DNA from: JALRAP01 sp046340555
GTDB taxonomy: Bacteria > Bacteroidota > Bacteroidia > AKYH767-A > OLB10
Reading direction: 5' to 3'
DNA length: 7,959 nt
Assembly: GCA_046340555.1 (NCBI GenBank)
Contig: JBKDSL010000187.1
Span: 1-7,959 of the forward strand
Positions 1 through 5,871 of the stretch are shown piece by piece (within the stretch, counting starts at the first letter, position 1; the number at the start of each line of letters is the position of its first letter). The notes below the pieces were generated by a model. That model searched no databases, was not told the DNA's origin, and saw nothing but the letters and a program-made list of their open reading frames with translations. Made by a program: the position numbers and the translations under genes.

Positions 1-337
1 CTCCGCGAATCTGCCAATGGTCATTGAATATAGTTATGAACTCAAATGCGGGAAATGAGCCGGCAATATTTTTACTGTTTATCTGAAATGCCGCCTGAGT
101 CTCCACTAAAAAAACATTGCTGATCTTTTGTGTGATGACTGAACCCACCCTAGCAGATGCCAACGAAGAAGCAACGAAACTATCGACAGGAATTGTTATT
201 ACAGAATTGAAACCGCCATATAATTTATTGATTGTAGTATACTCATTGATGACCCAATTCTCTCTTTGTGCATGTGCTGATCCGATAAACAGAAGCCACA
301 CAATGAAAGATAAAAATGCTTTGCGGTTATTTTTCAT
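1..337 (-). CDS. Secreted protein of unknown function (N-terminal part, runs off left edge)
   Basis: Reading the minus strand from the ATG at 335-337 gives 112 codons without a stop up to the window edge, so the gene is partial at its 3' end. The first 23 residues form a classical signal peptide: MKNNRK positive head, hydrophobic FLSFIVWLLFIG core, then SAHA before Gln24, a cleavage context common in Bacteroidota. The mature part begins QRENWVINEYTTINKLYGG and is mixed alpha/beta-like, with no cysteines and no motif I recognise in the visible 89 residues. An in-frame ATG six codons upstream (353-355) is possible, but the downstream start gives the better signal peptide. It lies 182 bp downstream of rsmI on the same strand, probably as a separate unit. 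The protein is expected in the periplasm, outer membrane or outside the cell. Function is unknown; the visible half does not allow a family call. Confidence 0.72.
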   Translation of the reverse strand, partial: MKNNRKAFLSFIVWLLFIGSAHAQRENWVINEYTTINKLYGGFNSVITIPVDSFVASSLASARVGSVITQKISNVFLVETQAAFQINSKNIAGSFPAFEFITIFNDHWQIRG

Positions 338-519
338 GGTCAAATTTAACTTCATTAATAAATGTCTTAATTTCAAATTGCAAAAAACTATATGAAAAGC
401 CACTAGCTCAGATTATGGAAAAGTATTCGACGAATCCATTCATCGGAAGCCCATGCCCTATATTCACTTGGCAATATTAAAATGAATACAACACGAGGAG
501 GTTTGTTCATGAGAAACCG

Positions 520-1200
520 TTAATCCTCCAACCCTTTTACCACCACCACCATCTCCCCTCTTGGTTCGTGTGTTTTAAAATGTTCGAGTAGTTCGATGGC
601 GGTTCCTCTGAGGGTTTCTTCGTATAGTTTAGAAATCTCACGTGACAGACTGACCTTCCTATCAGGTCCGAAAAACCCTACGATTTGCTCTAGTGTTTTG
701 ATGATTTTGTGTGGCGACTCATATATCACTACCGTCTCCGTCATCTGCGCAAGCAATTGCAACCTGGTTTGACGACCTTTTTTCATCGGCAAGAATCCTT
801 CGAAATGGAATCGGTCGCATGGCATGCCGGATATCACCAACGCAGGAACGAAAGCCGTAGGGCCAGGTAAACACTCTACATGACAATCCACCTTGAGCGC
901 TTCACGCACCAACAAAAATCCAGGATCGGAGATACCCGGCGTACCTGCATCACTCACCAAAACCACTGCATTACCGGCTTGAATCAATCGCACCACTTCA
1001 GGCGCCGACTGATGCTCGTTGTGCTGGTGATGCGCCATCACTTTTTTGTCGATGCCCAAATGTTGCATCAACACCCTTGTTGTACGCGTGTCCTCAGCAA
1101 AAATCATGTCGGCCTCCTTTAAGTATCGGATGGCACGCAATGTTATGTCTTCAAGATTGCCGAGCGGCGTTGGCACTAAGTATAGTCCTGGTTCAAGCAT
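520..1200 (-). CDS. rsmI: 16S rRNA (cytidine(1402)-2'-O)-methyltransferase RsmI
   Basis: This is an SAM-dependent tetrapyrrole-methylase-fold enzyme that 2'-O-methylates C1402 in the decoding centre of 16S rRNA in the cytoplasm. The 226-residue product shows the family blocks in order: GLYLVPTPLGNLEDITLRA at 5-23, the acidic FAEDTRTT at 34-41, VSDAGTPGISDPG at 82-94 (the SAM-loop motif), PGPTAF at 112-117, then FEGFLP, YESPHK and the SREISK/YEE/RG segment. It ends with GEMVVVVKG just after the methylase fold. Proteobacterial RsmI is longer (about 280 residues) because of a C-terminal extension; the short form seen here is, from recall, usual in Bacteroidota. The ATG at 1198-1200 fits, since the conserved block starts five residues in. 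The gene stands alone on the minus strand, divergent from the PKD-protein gene. No perfect TAnnTTTG box was found upstream of it. Confidence 0.95.
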   Translation of the reverse strand: MLEPGLYLVPTPLGNLEDITLRAIRYLKEADMIFAEDTRTTRVLMQHLGIDKKVMAHHQHNEHQSAPEVVRLIQAGNAVVLVSDAGTPGISDPGFLLVREALKVDCHVECLPGPTAFVPALVISGMPCDRFHFEGFLPMKKGRQTRLQLLAQMTETVVIYESPHKIIKTLEQIVGFFGPDRKVSLSREISKLYEETLRGTAIELLEHFKTHEPRGEMVVVVKGLED

Positions 1201-1370
1201 AGCTAACGGCTAAAATAACCACTTAATCAGGATGCGAATGCGAATCTTGAACTTTTGATCATCAATCCGATTTATTAATGATTCCAAAACTCATATTTTA
1301 CTGTTTTTCAGATCTATAAATACATAATCAAAATTCCATTTATTTGACATAAACCGAAAATTGTAGCATA

Positions 1371-1392
1371 TTAAACAGAAAATTCTGTTTAA
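1371..1392. promoter_or_regulatory. Perfect 22-bp inverted repeat, operator-like
   Basis: The arms TTAAACAGAA (1371-1380) and TTCTGTTTAA (1383-1392) are exact reverse complements, separated by AA. The right arm overlaps the first three bases of the TAAGTTTG box at 1390-1397. This position suits a homodimeric repressor site that would block RNA polymerase. It is unlikely to be a terminator because it precedes the start of its gene, is AT-rich and has only a 2-nt centre. The protein that would bind it is unknown. Confidence 0.5.
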
Positions 1393-1397
1393 GTTTG
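1390..1397 (+). promoter_or_regulatory. Putative -7 promoter box (TAnnTTTG) of the PKD-protein gene
   Basis: TAAGTTTG matches the Bacteroidota primary-sigma -7 consensus TAnnTTTG exactly. Transcription would start near 1402, giving a leader of roughly 30 nt before the ATG at 1431. The nearest upstream TTG (1361-1363) is 26 bp away, longer than the usual spacing, so the -33 element is weak or absent. This may fit a regulated promoter. Confidence 0.55.
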
Positions 1398-1430
1398 TAC
1401 ATTAAAAATAAACCCATTCAAACACATATC

Positions 1431-3044
1431 ATGAACAAACTCTACAAAACCCTTGCCTTAGCGGTAATGCTGCTTACGACTGCATGGAGCGCAAACGCCC
1501 AGGTATTCTGCCAGGCCGGCTTCGTTTACTCTGTAGGCTCTACCAACCCTAATGGTACACAGGTGCAGTTCTTCGACTCCTCCTATGTTTCGTCTGGCAA
1601 CATCACCGGATATTCTTGGACATTCGGAAACGGTCTTAGTTCTACACAACAGAACCCGGTGACTGCATTCGCTCCAGGGGCCTACTACGTGTGCCTTACC
1701 ATTACCACAGGACCAAATGCATGTTCATCGCAGTATTGCGATACTATTGTTATTGGCAACACGCTTCCTTGTAATTCCAATTTCACCGCCAATGTACAAG
1801 CTGGTAGTGCCTCCTTCTACCCTGTGGTTACCACCGGCGCATCCTACCTCTGGAACTTTGGTGATGGAAGTACTTCCACCCAGCAATATCCCAACCACGC
1901 ATATGCCAATCCTGGCGTGTACAACGCTTGCTTGTCCATCGCATACGGTGGCGCTACATGCACCAGCTGCCAGACCATCACTATTGCGGCTAGCTCTAGC
2001 TGTACCGCATCTTTCCAAGCGTTCCCAGATTCTACCGGTGGCGTGTACTTCCAAAACACATCTACAGGTTCCGGACTTTCCTATGCATGGACCTTCAGCA
2101 ATGGCGTTTCATCATCGCAACCAAACGTATATATCCCATCCAGTTTCACAGGTTGGATTTATGCTTGCTTGAATATCTACAATAATGCACAATCGTGCTC
2201 CGATACTTATTGTGACTCCATTTATGTTCCCGGATCAGGCCTTCCTTGCAATGCGAATTTCACTTATCAGTCATCACCCGCAGGTGGTTACTTTTTCACC
2301 CCCACCGGCACTGGCAACGTTTCTTGGTCATGGAATTTTGGCGATGGCACCACATCATCATTGGCCAACCCCAACCACGTTTATGCTCAAGGCGGAACCT
2401 ACCAAGTTATTTTGACCGTTGTTAATTCAGCCGGGTTAACCTGCTCCAGTTTGCAAACCATTGTTGTGGGCAACACCCTCAGCTGCAGCGCCAACTTTGC
2501 CATCTACCCAGACTCCACACAACTACACACCTATATCGGCGTTAACCTAGCATACGGTAACGGACCTCTTACCTACACTTGGAATTGGGGTGATGGAACC
2601 AGCAGTACTGGTGCATATCCAAGCCACACCTACGCCGGCCCAGGCACCTACACAATATGCTTGTTCATTTCAGATAGCCAAGGTTGTACAGATAGCGTGT
2701 GCTATTCATTTGCATTGCTTCGTTTGCAAGGCGGTGCCCCTATCACCATCAATGTAGTGCCAGGCAACACCGGCATAGGAGAGCCGATACAATCCTTGCC
2801 CATGACCGTATTCCCAATCCCTGCCAAAGACCAGGTTCAAATCCGTTTCAACTCACCAGTACAGGATCGCTTGCAAATCCGCTTGACGGATGTTGCTGGA
2901 CGCATCGTACAACAAGAAATTTCCGAAGTTGATGCCGGAGATACCAACTTGACCTTTGAACTTCAAAATGTACCTGCTGGAATCTACATTTTAGATGTTT
3001 CAGGAAACCAGATACAAGGCCAACAACGATTGATTGTTGAATAG
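1431..3044 (+). CDS. Secreted multi-PKD-repeat protein with T9SS type A C-terminal sorting domain
   Basis: The 537-residue product is probably exported by Sec and then moved across the outer membrane by the type IX system. Residues 1-23 are a signal peptide (core LALAVMLLTTAW, cleavage SANA before Gln24). Five PKD-like beta-sandwich repeats follow, each opening with C-x-(A/S)-x-F, at about 27, 114, 191, 273 and 352. Each carries a W-x-(F/W)-x-(D/N)-G turn (SWTFGNG, LWNFGDG, AWTFSNG, SWNFGDG, TWNWGDG). Most repeats have four cysteines; repeat 4 has two. A linker (about 431-457) leads to the sorting domain, about 458-537: VFPIPAKDQ, LTDVAGRIV, VPAGIYILDV, QQRLIVE. The usual PNP reads PIP here. 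An in-frame TTG at 1395 lies inside the promoter box and is not the start; the ATG at 1431 begins the signal peptide. No enzymatic domain is visible. A surface adhesin or matrix role is only an inference. A hairpin terminator follows 25 bp after the TAG stop. Confidence 0.9.
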   Translation: MNKLYKTLALAVMLLTTAWSANAQVFCQAGFVYSVGSTNPNGTQVQFFDSSYVSSGNITGYSWTFGNGLSSTQQNPVTAFAPGAYYVCLTITTGPNACSSQYCDTIVIGNTLPCNSNFTANVQAGSASFYPVVTTGASYLWNFGDGSTSTQQYPNHAYANPGVYNACLSIAYGGATCTSCQTITIAASSSCTASFQAFPDSTGGVYFQNTSTGSGLSYAWTFSNGVSSSQPNVYIPSSFTGWIYACLNIYNNAQSCSDTYCDSIYVPGSGLPCNANFTYQSSPAGGYFFTPTGTGNVSWSWNFGDGTTSSLANPNHVYAQGGTYQVILTVVNSAGLTCSSLQTIVVGNTLSCSANFAIYPDSTQLHTYIGVNLAYGNGPLTYTWNWGDGTSSTGAYPSHTYAGPGTYTICLFISDSQGCTDSVCYSFALLRLQGGAPITINVVPGNTGIGEPIQSLPMTVFPIPAKDQVQIRFNSPVQDRLQIRLTDVAGRIVQQEISEVDAGDTNLTFELQNVPAGIYILDVSGNQIQGQQRLIVE

Positions 3045-3068
3045 TTGTAATTCAACAGATTACCCCAT

Positions 3069-3099
3069 AAAAAGACCTCCGAGATTCGGGGGTCTTTTT
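3069..3099 (+). terminator. Intrinsic hairpin terminator after the PKD-protein gene
   Basis: The left arm AAAAAGACCTCCG (3069-3081) pairs with CGGGGGTCTTTTT (3087-3099) over 13 bp with one G·U, around the loop AGATT. The GC-rich core followed by a run of five T is a textbook rho-independent terminator. It separates the secreted-protein gene from the suf operon. The A-run on the 5' side also makes it partly usable in the other direction. Confidence 0.9.
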
Positions 3100-3148
3100 C
3101 ATTCATGTCCAAGCCATCCGAAATCGAAACAATTGCTTTGAACAGGTG

Positions 3149-3179
3149 TTTACAAGTGAGTAAAAATGACGTACCTTTG
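3149..3179 (+). promoter_or_regulatory. suf operon promoter (Bacteroidota type)
   Basis: TACCTTTG at 3172-3179 is an exact TAnnTTTG -7 box. TTTA at 3149-3152, 19 bp upstream, is a one-mismatch version of the TTTG -33 element. Transcription would begin around 3184-3187, leaving a leader of about 25 nt before the ATG at 3209. That supports 3209, not the later GTG, as the original start of the first gene. An imperfect dyad (TGAACA GG TGTTTA, 3139-3152) overlaps the -33 element and could be an operator, but it is short. Confidence 0.65.
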
Positions 3180-3208
3180 CACTCTAATTAGCTAAATATC
3201 AAGAATCC

Positions 3209-3286
3209 ATGATAACAGTGACGGATACAGCCAAATAAAAATTTGTTTCGCTCAAAGCCGAAGGCAAACATCCTGAGGAAGCCTTT
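3209..3286 (+). pseudogene. 5' part of the A-type Fe-S carrier gene, cut by an in-frame TAA at codon 10
   Basis: From the ATG at 3209 the reading is MITVTDTAK, then TAA (3236-3238), then KFVSLKAEGKHPEEAF, running in the same frame into the conserved carrier domain at 3287. Both sides of the stop read as a normal A-type carrier N-terminus: strand ITVTDTA, then an amphipathic helix. With the stop codon counted as one residue the total is 108, the usual family length. Frame and length are kept, so this looks like a single base substitution (for example from CAA, AAA or GAA) and not an indel. It may be a real nonsense mutation or a sequencing/assembly error. Confidence 0.75.
3275..3281 (+). promoter_or_regulatory. 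Shine-Dalgarno-like GAGGAAG before the GTG at 3287
   Basis: GAGGAAG lies five bases before GTG 3287, a good distance for a ribosome binding site. It could allow re-initiation after the premature TAA 36 bases upstream. It may equally be chance, because it encodes PEEA in the original reading frame and Bacteroidota rely little on Shine-Dalgarno pairing. Confidence 0.3.
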
Positions 3287-3535
3287 GTGCGCGTGGGAGT
3301 TGCCGGTGGTGGATGCTCAGGCCTTTCTTATGTGCTTGACTTTGATACTGTGCAAAAGCCAGACGACAAGGTGTTTGAGGACAAGGGGGTGAAGTTGGTT
3401 TGCGATAAAAAAAGCTTCCTTTATCTCATAGGCACCCAATTGGAATTTACAGACGGACTCAACGGCAAAGGGTTCGTGTTCAACAATCCAAACGCAACAC
3501 GCACCTGTGGCTGTGGCGAGAGTTTTGCCGTTTGA
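3287..3535 (+). CDS. A-type iron-sulfur carrier (SufA/IscA/HesB family), surviving open frame from GTG
   Basis: A-type carriers bind Fe-S clusters and deliver them to client enzymes. The open frame after the premature TAA encodes 82 residues from GTG. It keeps all family hallmarks: VGVAGGGCSGLSY at 3-15 with the first ligand Cys10, FVFNNPNATRTCGCGESF near the end with Cys74 and Cys76, and the DKKSFLYLIG and LNGKGFVFNNPN blocks. An extra Cys39 is present. What is missing is the first strand and helix, encoded upstream from the ATG at 3209 but severed by a stop at codon 10. The product, if made by re-initiation, would be N-terminally truncated and may not fold; otherwise the gene is dead, or intact if the stop is an artefact. 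It heads the suf operon, 43 bp before sufB. SufA, IscA and ErpA types cannot be separated reliably here, so no symbol is given. Confidence 0.8.
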   Translation: MRVGVAGGGCSGLSYVLDFDTVQKPDDKVFEDKGVKLVCDKKSFLYLIGTQLEFTDGLNGKGFVFNNPNATRTCGCGESFAV

Positions 3536-3578
3536 TTTTTTTTGACCCTACCCTTTGAATCAGTCTAAATAAAAAGAG

Positions 3579-5024
3579 ATGTCAGACGACCAGAAGATAT
3601 TAGACGAGATTGCGTCCTCGGAATACAAATGGGGGTTTGTTTCGGACATAGAATCCGAAAATGCCCCGAAAGGATTGAATGAGGATATCGTGCGTTTCAT
3701 ATCAAAGAAGAAGAACGAACCCGAGTGGCTGTTAGAGTGGCGATTGAAAGCATTCCGTCAATGGCAGGAAATGACCGAGCCCGTTTGGCCGAATGTCACA
3801 TACCTCAAAGTGGATTTCCAAGACATTATCTATTATTCGGCTCCAAAGCCCAAGAAACAATTGGACAGCTTGGACGAACTCGATCCGGAAATCAAGGCAA
3901 CATTTGACAAGTTGGGTATTTCACTCGAAGAGCAGAAGCGTTTAGCGAATGTAGCTGTTGATGCGGTTATCGATAGTGTTTCGGTCAAGACCACATTCCG
4001 CGAGGAGCTTGCCAAGCTTGGCATCATCTTTTCTTCTTTCAGCGAGGCTGTGCATGAGCATCCTGAACTGATAAGAAAATACATAGGTTCGGTGGTTCCA
4101 GCTACCGACAACTTTTATGCAGCCTTGAACTCTGCCGTTTTCAGCGATGGCTCATTCTGCTACATACCAAAAGGTGTACGCTGCCCGATGGAATTGTCGA
4201 CATACTTCCGTATCAACTCCGCAGGCACTGGTCAGTTCGAGCGCACCTTGATCGTAGCCGAAGAAGGGGCTTACGTAAGTTACCTGGAAGGTTGTACAGC
4301 TCCCATGCGAGATGAAAACCAGCTTCACGCTGCAGTAGTCGAAATCGTTGCACACAAAGATGCGCAAGTGAAATATTCGACTGTACAAAACTGGTATCCT
4401 GGCGATAAGGAAGGAAAAGGAGGAATCTTCAACTTTGTTACCAAGCGAGGCATTTGCTTAGGTGATAATTCAAAAATATCGTGGACACAAGTAGAGACAG
4501 GCTCTGCCATAACTTGGAAATATCCGAGTGTGATTCTCAAAGGCGACAACTCTATTGGAGAATTCTATTCTGTTGCCGTAACCAACAACATGCAGCAAGC
4601 GGATACTGGAACGAAAATGATCCATATCGGAAGAAATACCCGCAGCACGATTATATCCAAAGGGATCAGCGGCGGAAAAAGCCACAACAGCTACAGAGGT
4701 TTGGTTAAGGTGAATAAGAAAGCCGATGGAGCCCGAAACTTCAGCCAATGTGACTCTCTTCTATTGGGCGACCGATGCGGAGCCCATACATTCCCATATA
4801 TCGAAGTGCATAACAAGACTGCCAAGGTAGAACACGAAGCTACCACCTCAAAAGTCGGTGAAGACCAAATATTCTATTGCAACCAGCGAGGAATCGCAAC
4901 CGAGGATGCCATAGGATTGATCGTTAACGGTTATTGCAAAGAAGTGTTCAACCAACTGCCCATGGAGTTTGCGGTGGAAGCACAGAAGCTGTTGGCGGTT
5001 TCGTTGGAGGGAAGTGTAGGATAA
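3579..5024 (+). CDS. sufB: Fe-S cluster assembly scaffold protein SufB
   Basis: SufB is the main scaffold of the cytoplasmic SufBC2D complex; it receives persulfide sulfur and holds the nascent cluster. The product has 481 residues, normal for the family (E. coli 495). It has the N-terminal helical region with EWLLEWRLKAFRQW, the central IPKGVRCPMELSTYFRIN and YLEGCTAP blocks, and the beta-helix C-terminal core NFSQCDSLLLGDRCGAHTFP. Counting back from the conserved C-terminus (VSLEGSVG), Cys391 aligns with E. coli Cys405 and Glu420 with Glu434, the residues implicated in cluster formation. YCNQRGI and NGYCKEVF are also kept. The ATG at 3579 gives the expected MSDDQ start, with an A-rich leader (AAAAAGAG) and no strong ribosome binding site. 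It looks intact. It is followed after 67 bp, mostly repeat, by sufC. Confidence 0.97.
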   Translation: MSDDQKILDEIASSEYKWGFVSDIESENAPKGLNEDIVRFISKKKNEPEWLLEWRLKAFRQWQEMTEPVWPNVTYLKVDFQDIIYYSAPKPKKQLDSLDELDPEIKATFDKLGISLEEQKRLANVAVDAVIDSVSVKTTFREELAKLGIIFSSFSEAVHEHPELIRKYIGSVVPATDNFYAALNSAVFSDGSFCYIPKGVRCPMELSTYFRINSAGTGQFERTLIVAEEGAYVSYLEGCTAPMRDENQLHAAVVEIVAHKDAQVKYSTVQNWYPGDKEGKGGIFNFVTKRGICLGDNSKISWTQVETGSAITWKYPSVILKGDNSIGEFYSVAVTNNMQQADTGTKMIHIGRNTRSTIISKGISGGKSHNSYRGLVKVNKKADGARNFSQCDSLLLGDRCGAHTFPYIEVHNKTAKVEHEATTSKVGEDQIFYCNQRGIATEDAIGLIVNGYCKEVFNQLPMEFAVEAQKLLAVSLEGSVG

Positions 5025-5026
5025 TT

Positions 5027-5066
5027 CGATTGACGATTGACGATTGGCGATTGACGATTGGCGATT
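5027..5066 (+). repeat. Tandem heptamer repeat CGATTGR in the sufB-sufC gap
   Basis: There are five complete 7-bp units, CGATTGA, CGATTGA, CGATTGG, CGATTGA, CGATTGG, followed by a partial CGATT. The order A-A-G-A-G means the last four units are two copies of a 14-bp dimer. The array starts two bases after the sufB stop and ends 25 bp before the sufC ATG, so any change in copy number alters only the intergenic distance. The unit is not self-complementary, so it does not form a hairpin by itself. Confidence 0.9.
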
Positions 5067-5091
5067 TTTAAAAAATAAAACTCAAATAAAG

Positions 5092-5844
5092 ATGCTTAGT
5101 ATAAAAAACCTTCAGGCCAGAGTAGAAGAAAAGGAGATTTTACGTGGATTGAATTTGGATATTAAACCTGGAGAAGTGCATGCCATCATGGGGCCGAATG
5201 GTTCAGGCAAGAGTACGCTCGCGTCGGTACTTGCAGGTCGGGAAGACTATGAAGTAACCGGAGGAGAAGTGGTATTCGACGGACAGGATTTGTTGGACAT
5301 GTCTCCTGAAGATCGTGCGCGAGCCGGGGTTTTCCTGGCCTTCCAATACCCTGTAGAAATTCCTGGTGTGAGCAACGCCAACTTCTTGAAGACAGCAGTG
5401 AACGAAGTCAGGAAGTCAAAAGGCTTGGAGCCCCTCGACTCCAAAGATTTCCTCGTATTGATGAAAGAGAAGATGAAACTCGTTGAGATGGACCGACAGA
5501 TGACGTCGCGTTCAGTGAACGAAGGATTCAGTGGCGGAGAAAAAAAGCGTAACGAAATCTTCCAAATGGCCATGCTGGAACCCAAATTGGCAATTCTGGA
5601 TGAGACCGACTCCGGCCTTGACATAGATGCCCTTCGCATTGTAGCTGGGGGCGTAAACGCTTTGCGCGATGGCAACCGTTCATTCCTGGTAATCACGCAC
5701 TACCAGCGTTTGCTCGATTATATCGTACCCGATTTCGTGCATGTGTTATACAAAGGTCGTATTGTAAAATCAGGCACAAAAGAATTGGCCTTGGAGCTTG
5801 AAGAAAAAGGATACGATTGGATCAAAGATGAAGTTGAAGCATAA
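5092..5844 (+). CDS. sufC: Fe-S cluster assembly ATPase SufC
   Basis: SufC is the ABC-type ATPase of SufBC2D; ATP-driven dimerisation reshapes SufB-SufD for cluster building. It is soluble and is not a transporter. The 250-residue product matches E. coli SufC in length. It carries Walker A GPNGSGKST at 34-42 (Lys40), Q-loop FLAFQYP with Gln85, the SufC-specific signature FSGGEKKR at 146-153, Walker B LAILDET at 166-172 (Glu171), and H-loop ITHYQRLL with His203. Lys40, Glu171 and His203 fall at the same numbers as the catalytic residues of E. coli SufC. The ATG at 5092 is chosen because the family starts at MLSIKNL. An open in-frame extension back to TTG 5044 runs through the heptamer repeat and looks noncoding. 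The gap to sufD is 27 bp. Confidence 0.97.
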   Translation: MLSIKNLQARVEEKEILRGLNLDIKPGEVHAIMGPNGSGKSTLASVLAGREDYEVTGGEVVFDGQDLLDMSPEDRARAGVFLAFQYPVEIPGVSNANFLKTAVNEVRKSKGLEPLDSKDFLVLMKEKMKLVEMDRQMTSRSVNEGFSGGEKKRNEIFQMAMLEPKLAILDETDSGLDIDALRIVAGGVNALRDGNRSFLVITHYQRLLDYIVPDFVHVLYKGRIVKSGTKELALELEEKGYDWIKDEVEA

Positions 5845-5871
5845 TTAAAGGAGCAATACAGCAGACGTAAA

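Noticed and set aside
341..348. TAAATTTG on the minus strand as a promoter box for the left-edge gene
   Set aside because: It matches TAnnTTTG but ends only three bases before the chosen ATG, so transcription would start at or inside the start codon, and no -33 element lies at proper distance. A leaderless transcript is possible but unsupported.
117..395. 92-codon plus-strand open frame at the left edge
   Set aside because: It is antisense to the secreted-protein gene on the minus strand, which has a proper signal peptide; this frame gives no recognisable protein and no promoter.
425..435. Short dyad ATTCG-A-CGAAT
   Set aside because: An arm of five bases is expected by chance in an AT-rich spacer and no promoter box lies next to it.
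495..528. Hairpin-like pairing around the rsmI stop (GAGGA/TCCTC and GGTTT/AAACC)
   Set aside because: The two 5-bp stems are broken by a 5-nt bulge and no T-run follows on the minus strand, so it is not a convincing terminator.
1395..1430. Earlier TTG start of the PKD protein
   Set aside because: The TTG is part of the TAAGTTTG promoter box and would put twelve polar residues before a complete signal peptide.
1717..2172. 151-codon frame overlapping the PKD gene in another phase, plus 109- and 71-codon antisense frames there
   Set aside because: These follow from the biased Thr/Ser/Gly/Asn/Tyr composition of the PKD repeats; the translated products are low-complexity and lack start signals.
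3166..3195. Nine-codon frame ATG 3166 to TAA before the carrier gene, as a leader peptide
   Set aside because: It spans the promoter box itself and so lies mostly upstream of the expected transcript start.
3209..3535. Stop-codon reassignment or programmed recoding to explain the TAA
   Set aside because: sufB, sufC, sufD and rsmI all end in TAA, and no slippery site or recoding structure is evident; a point substitution that keeps the frame is simpler.
5044..5091. N-terminal extension of SufC from TTG 5044
   Set aside because: It would translate the heptamer repeat and A-rich leader; the SufC family starts at the ATG-encoded MLSI, and catalytic residue numbering then matches E. coli exactly.
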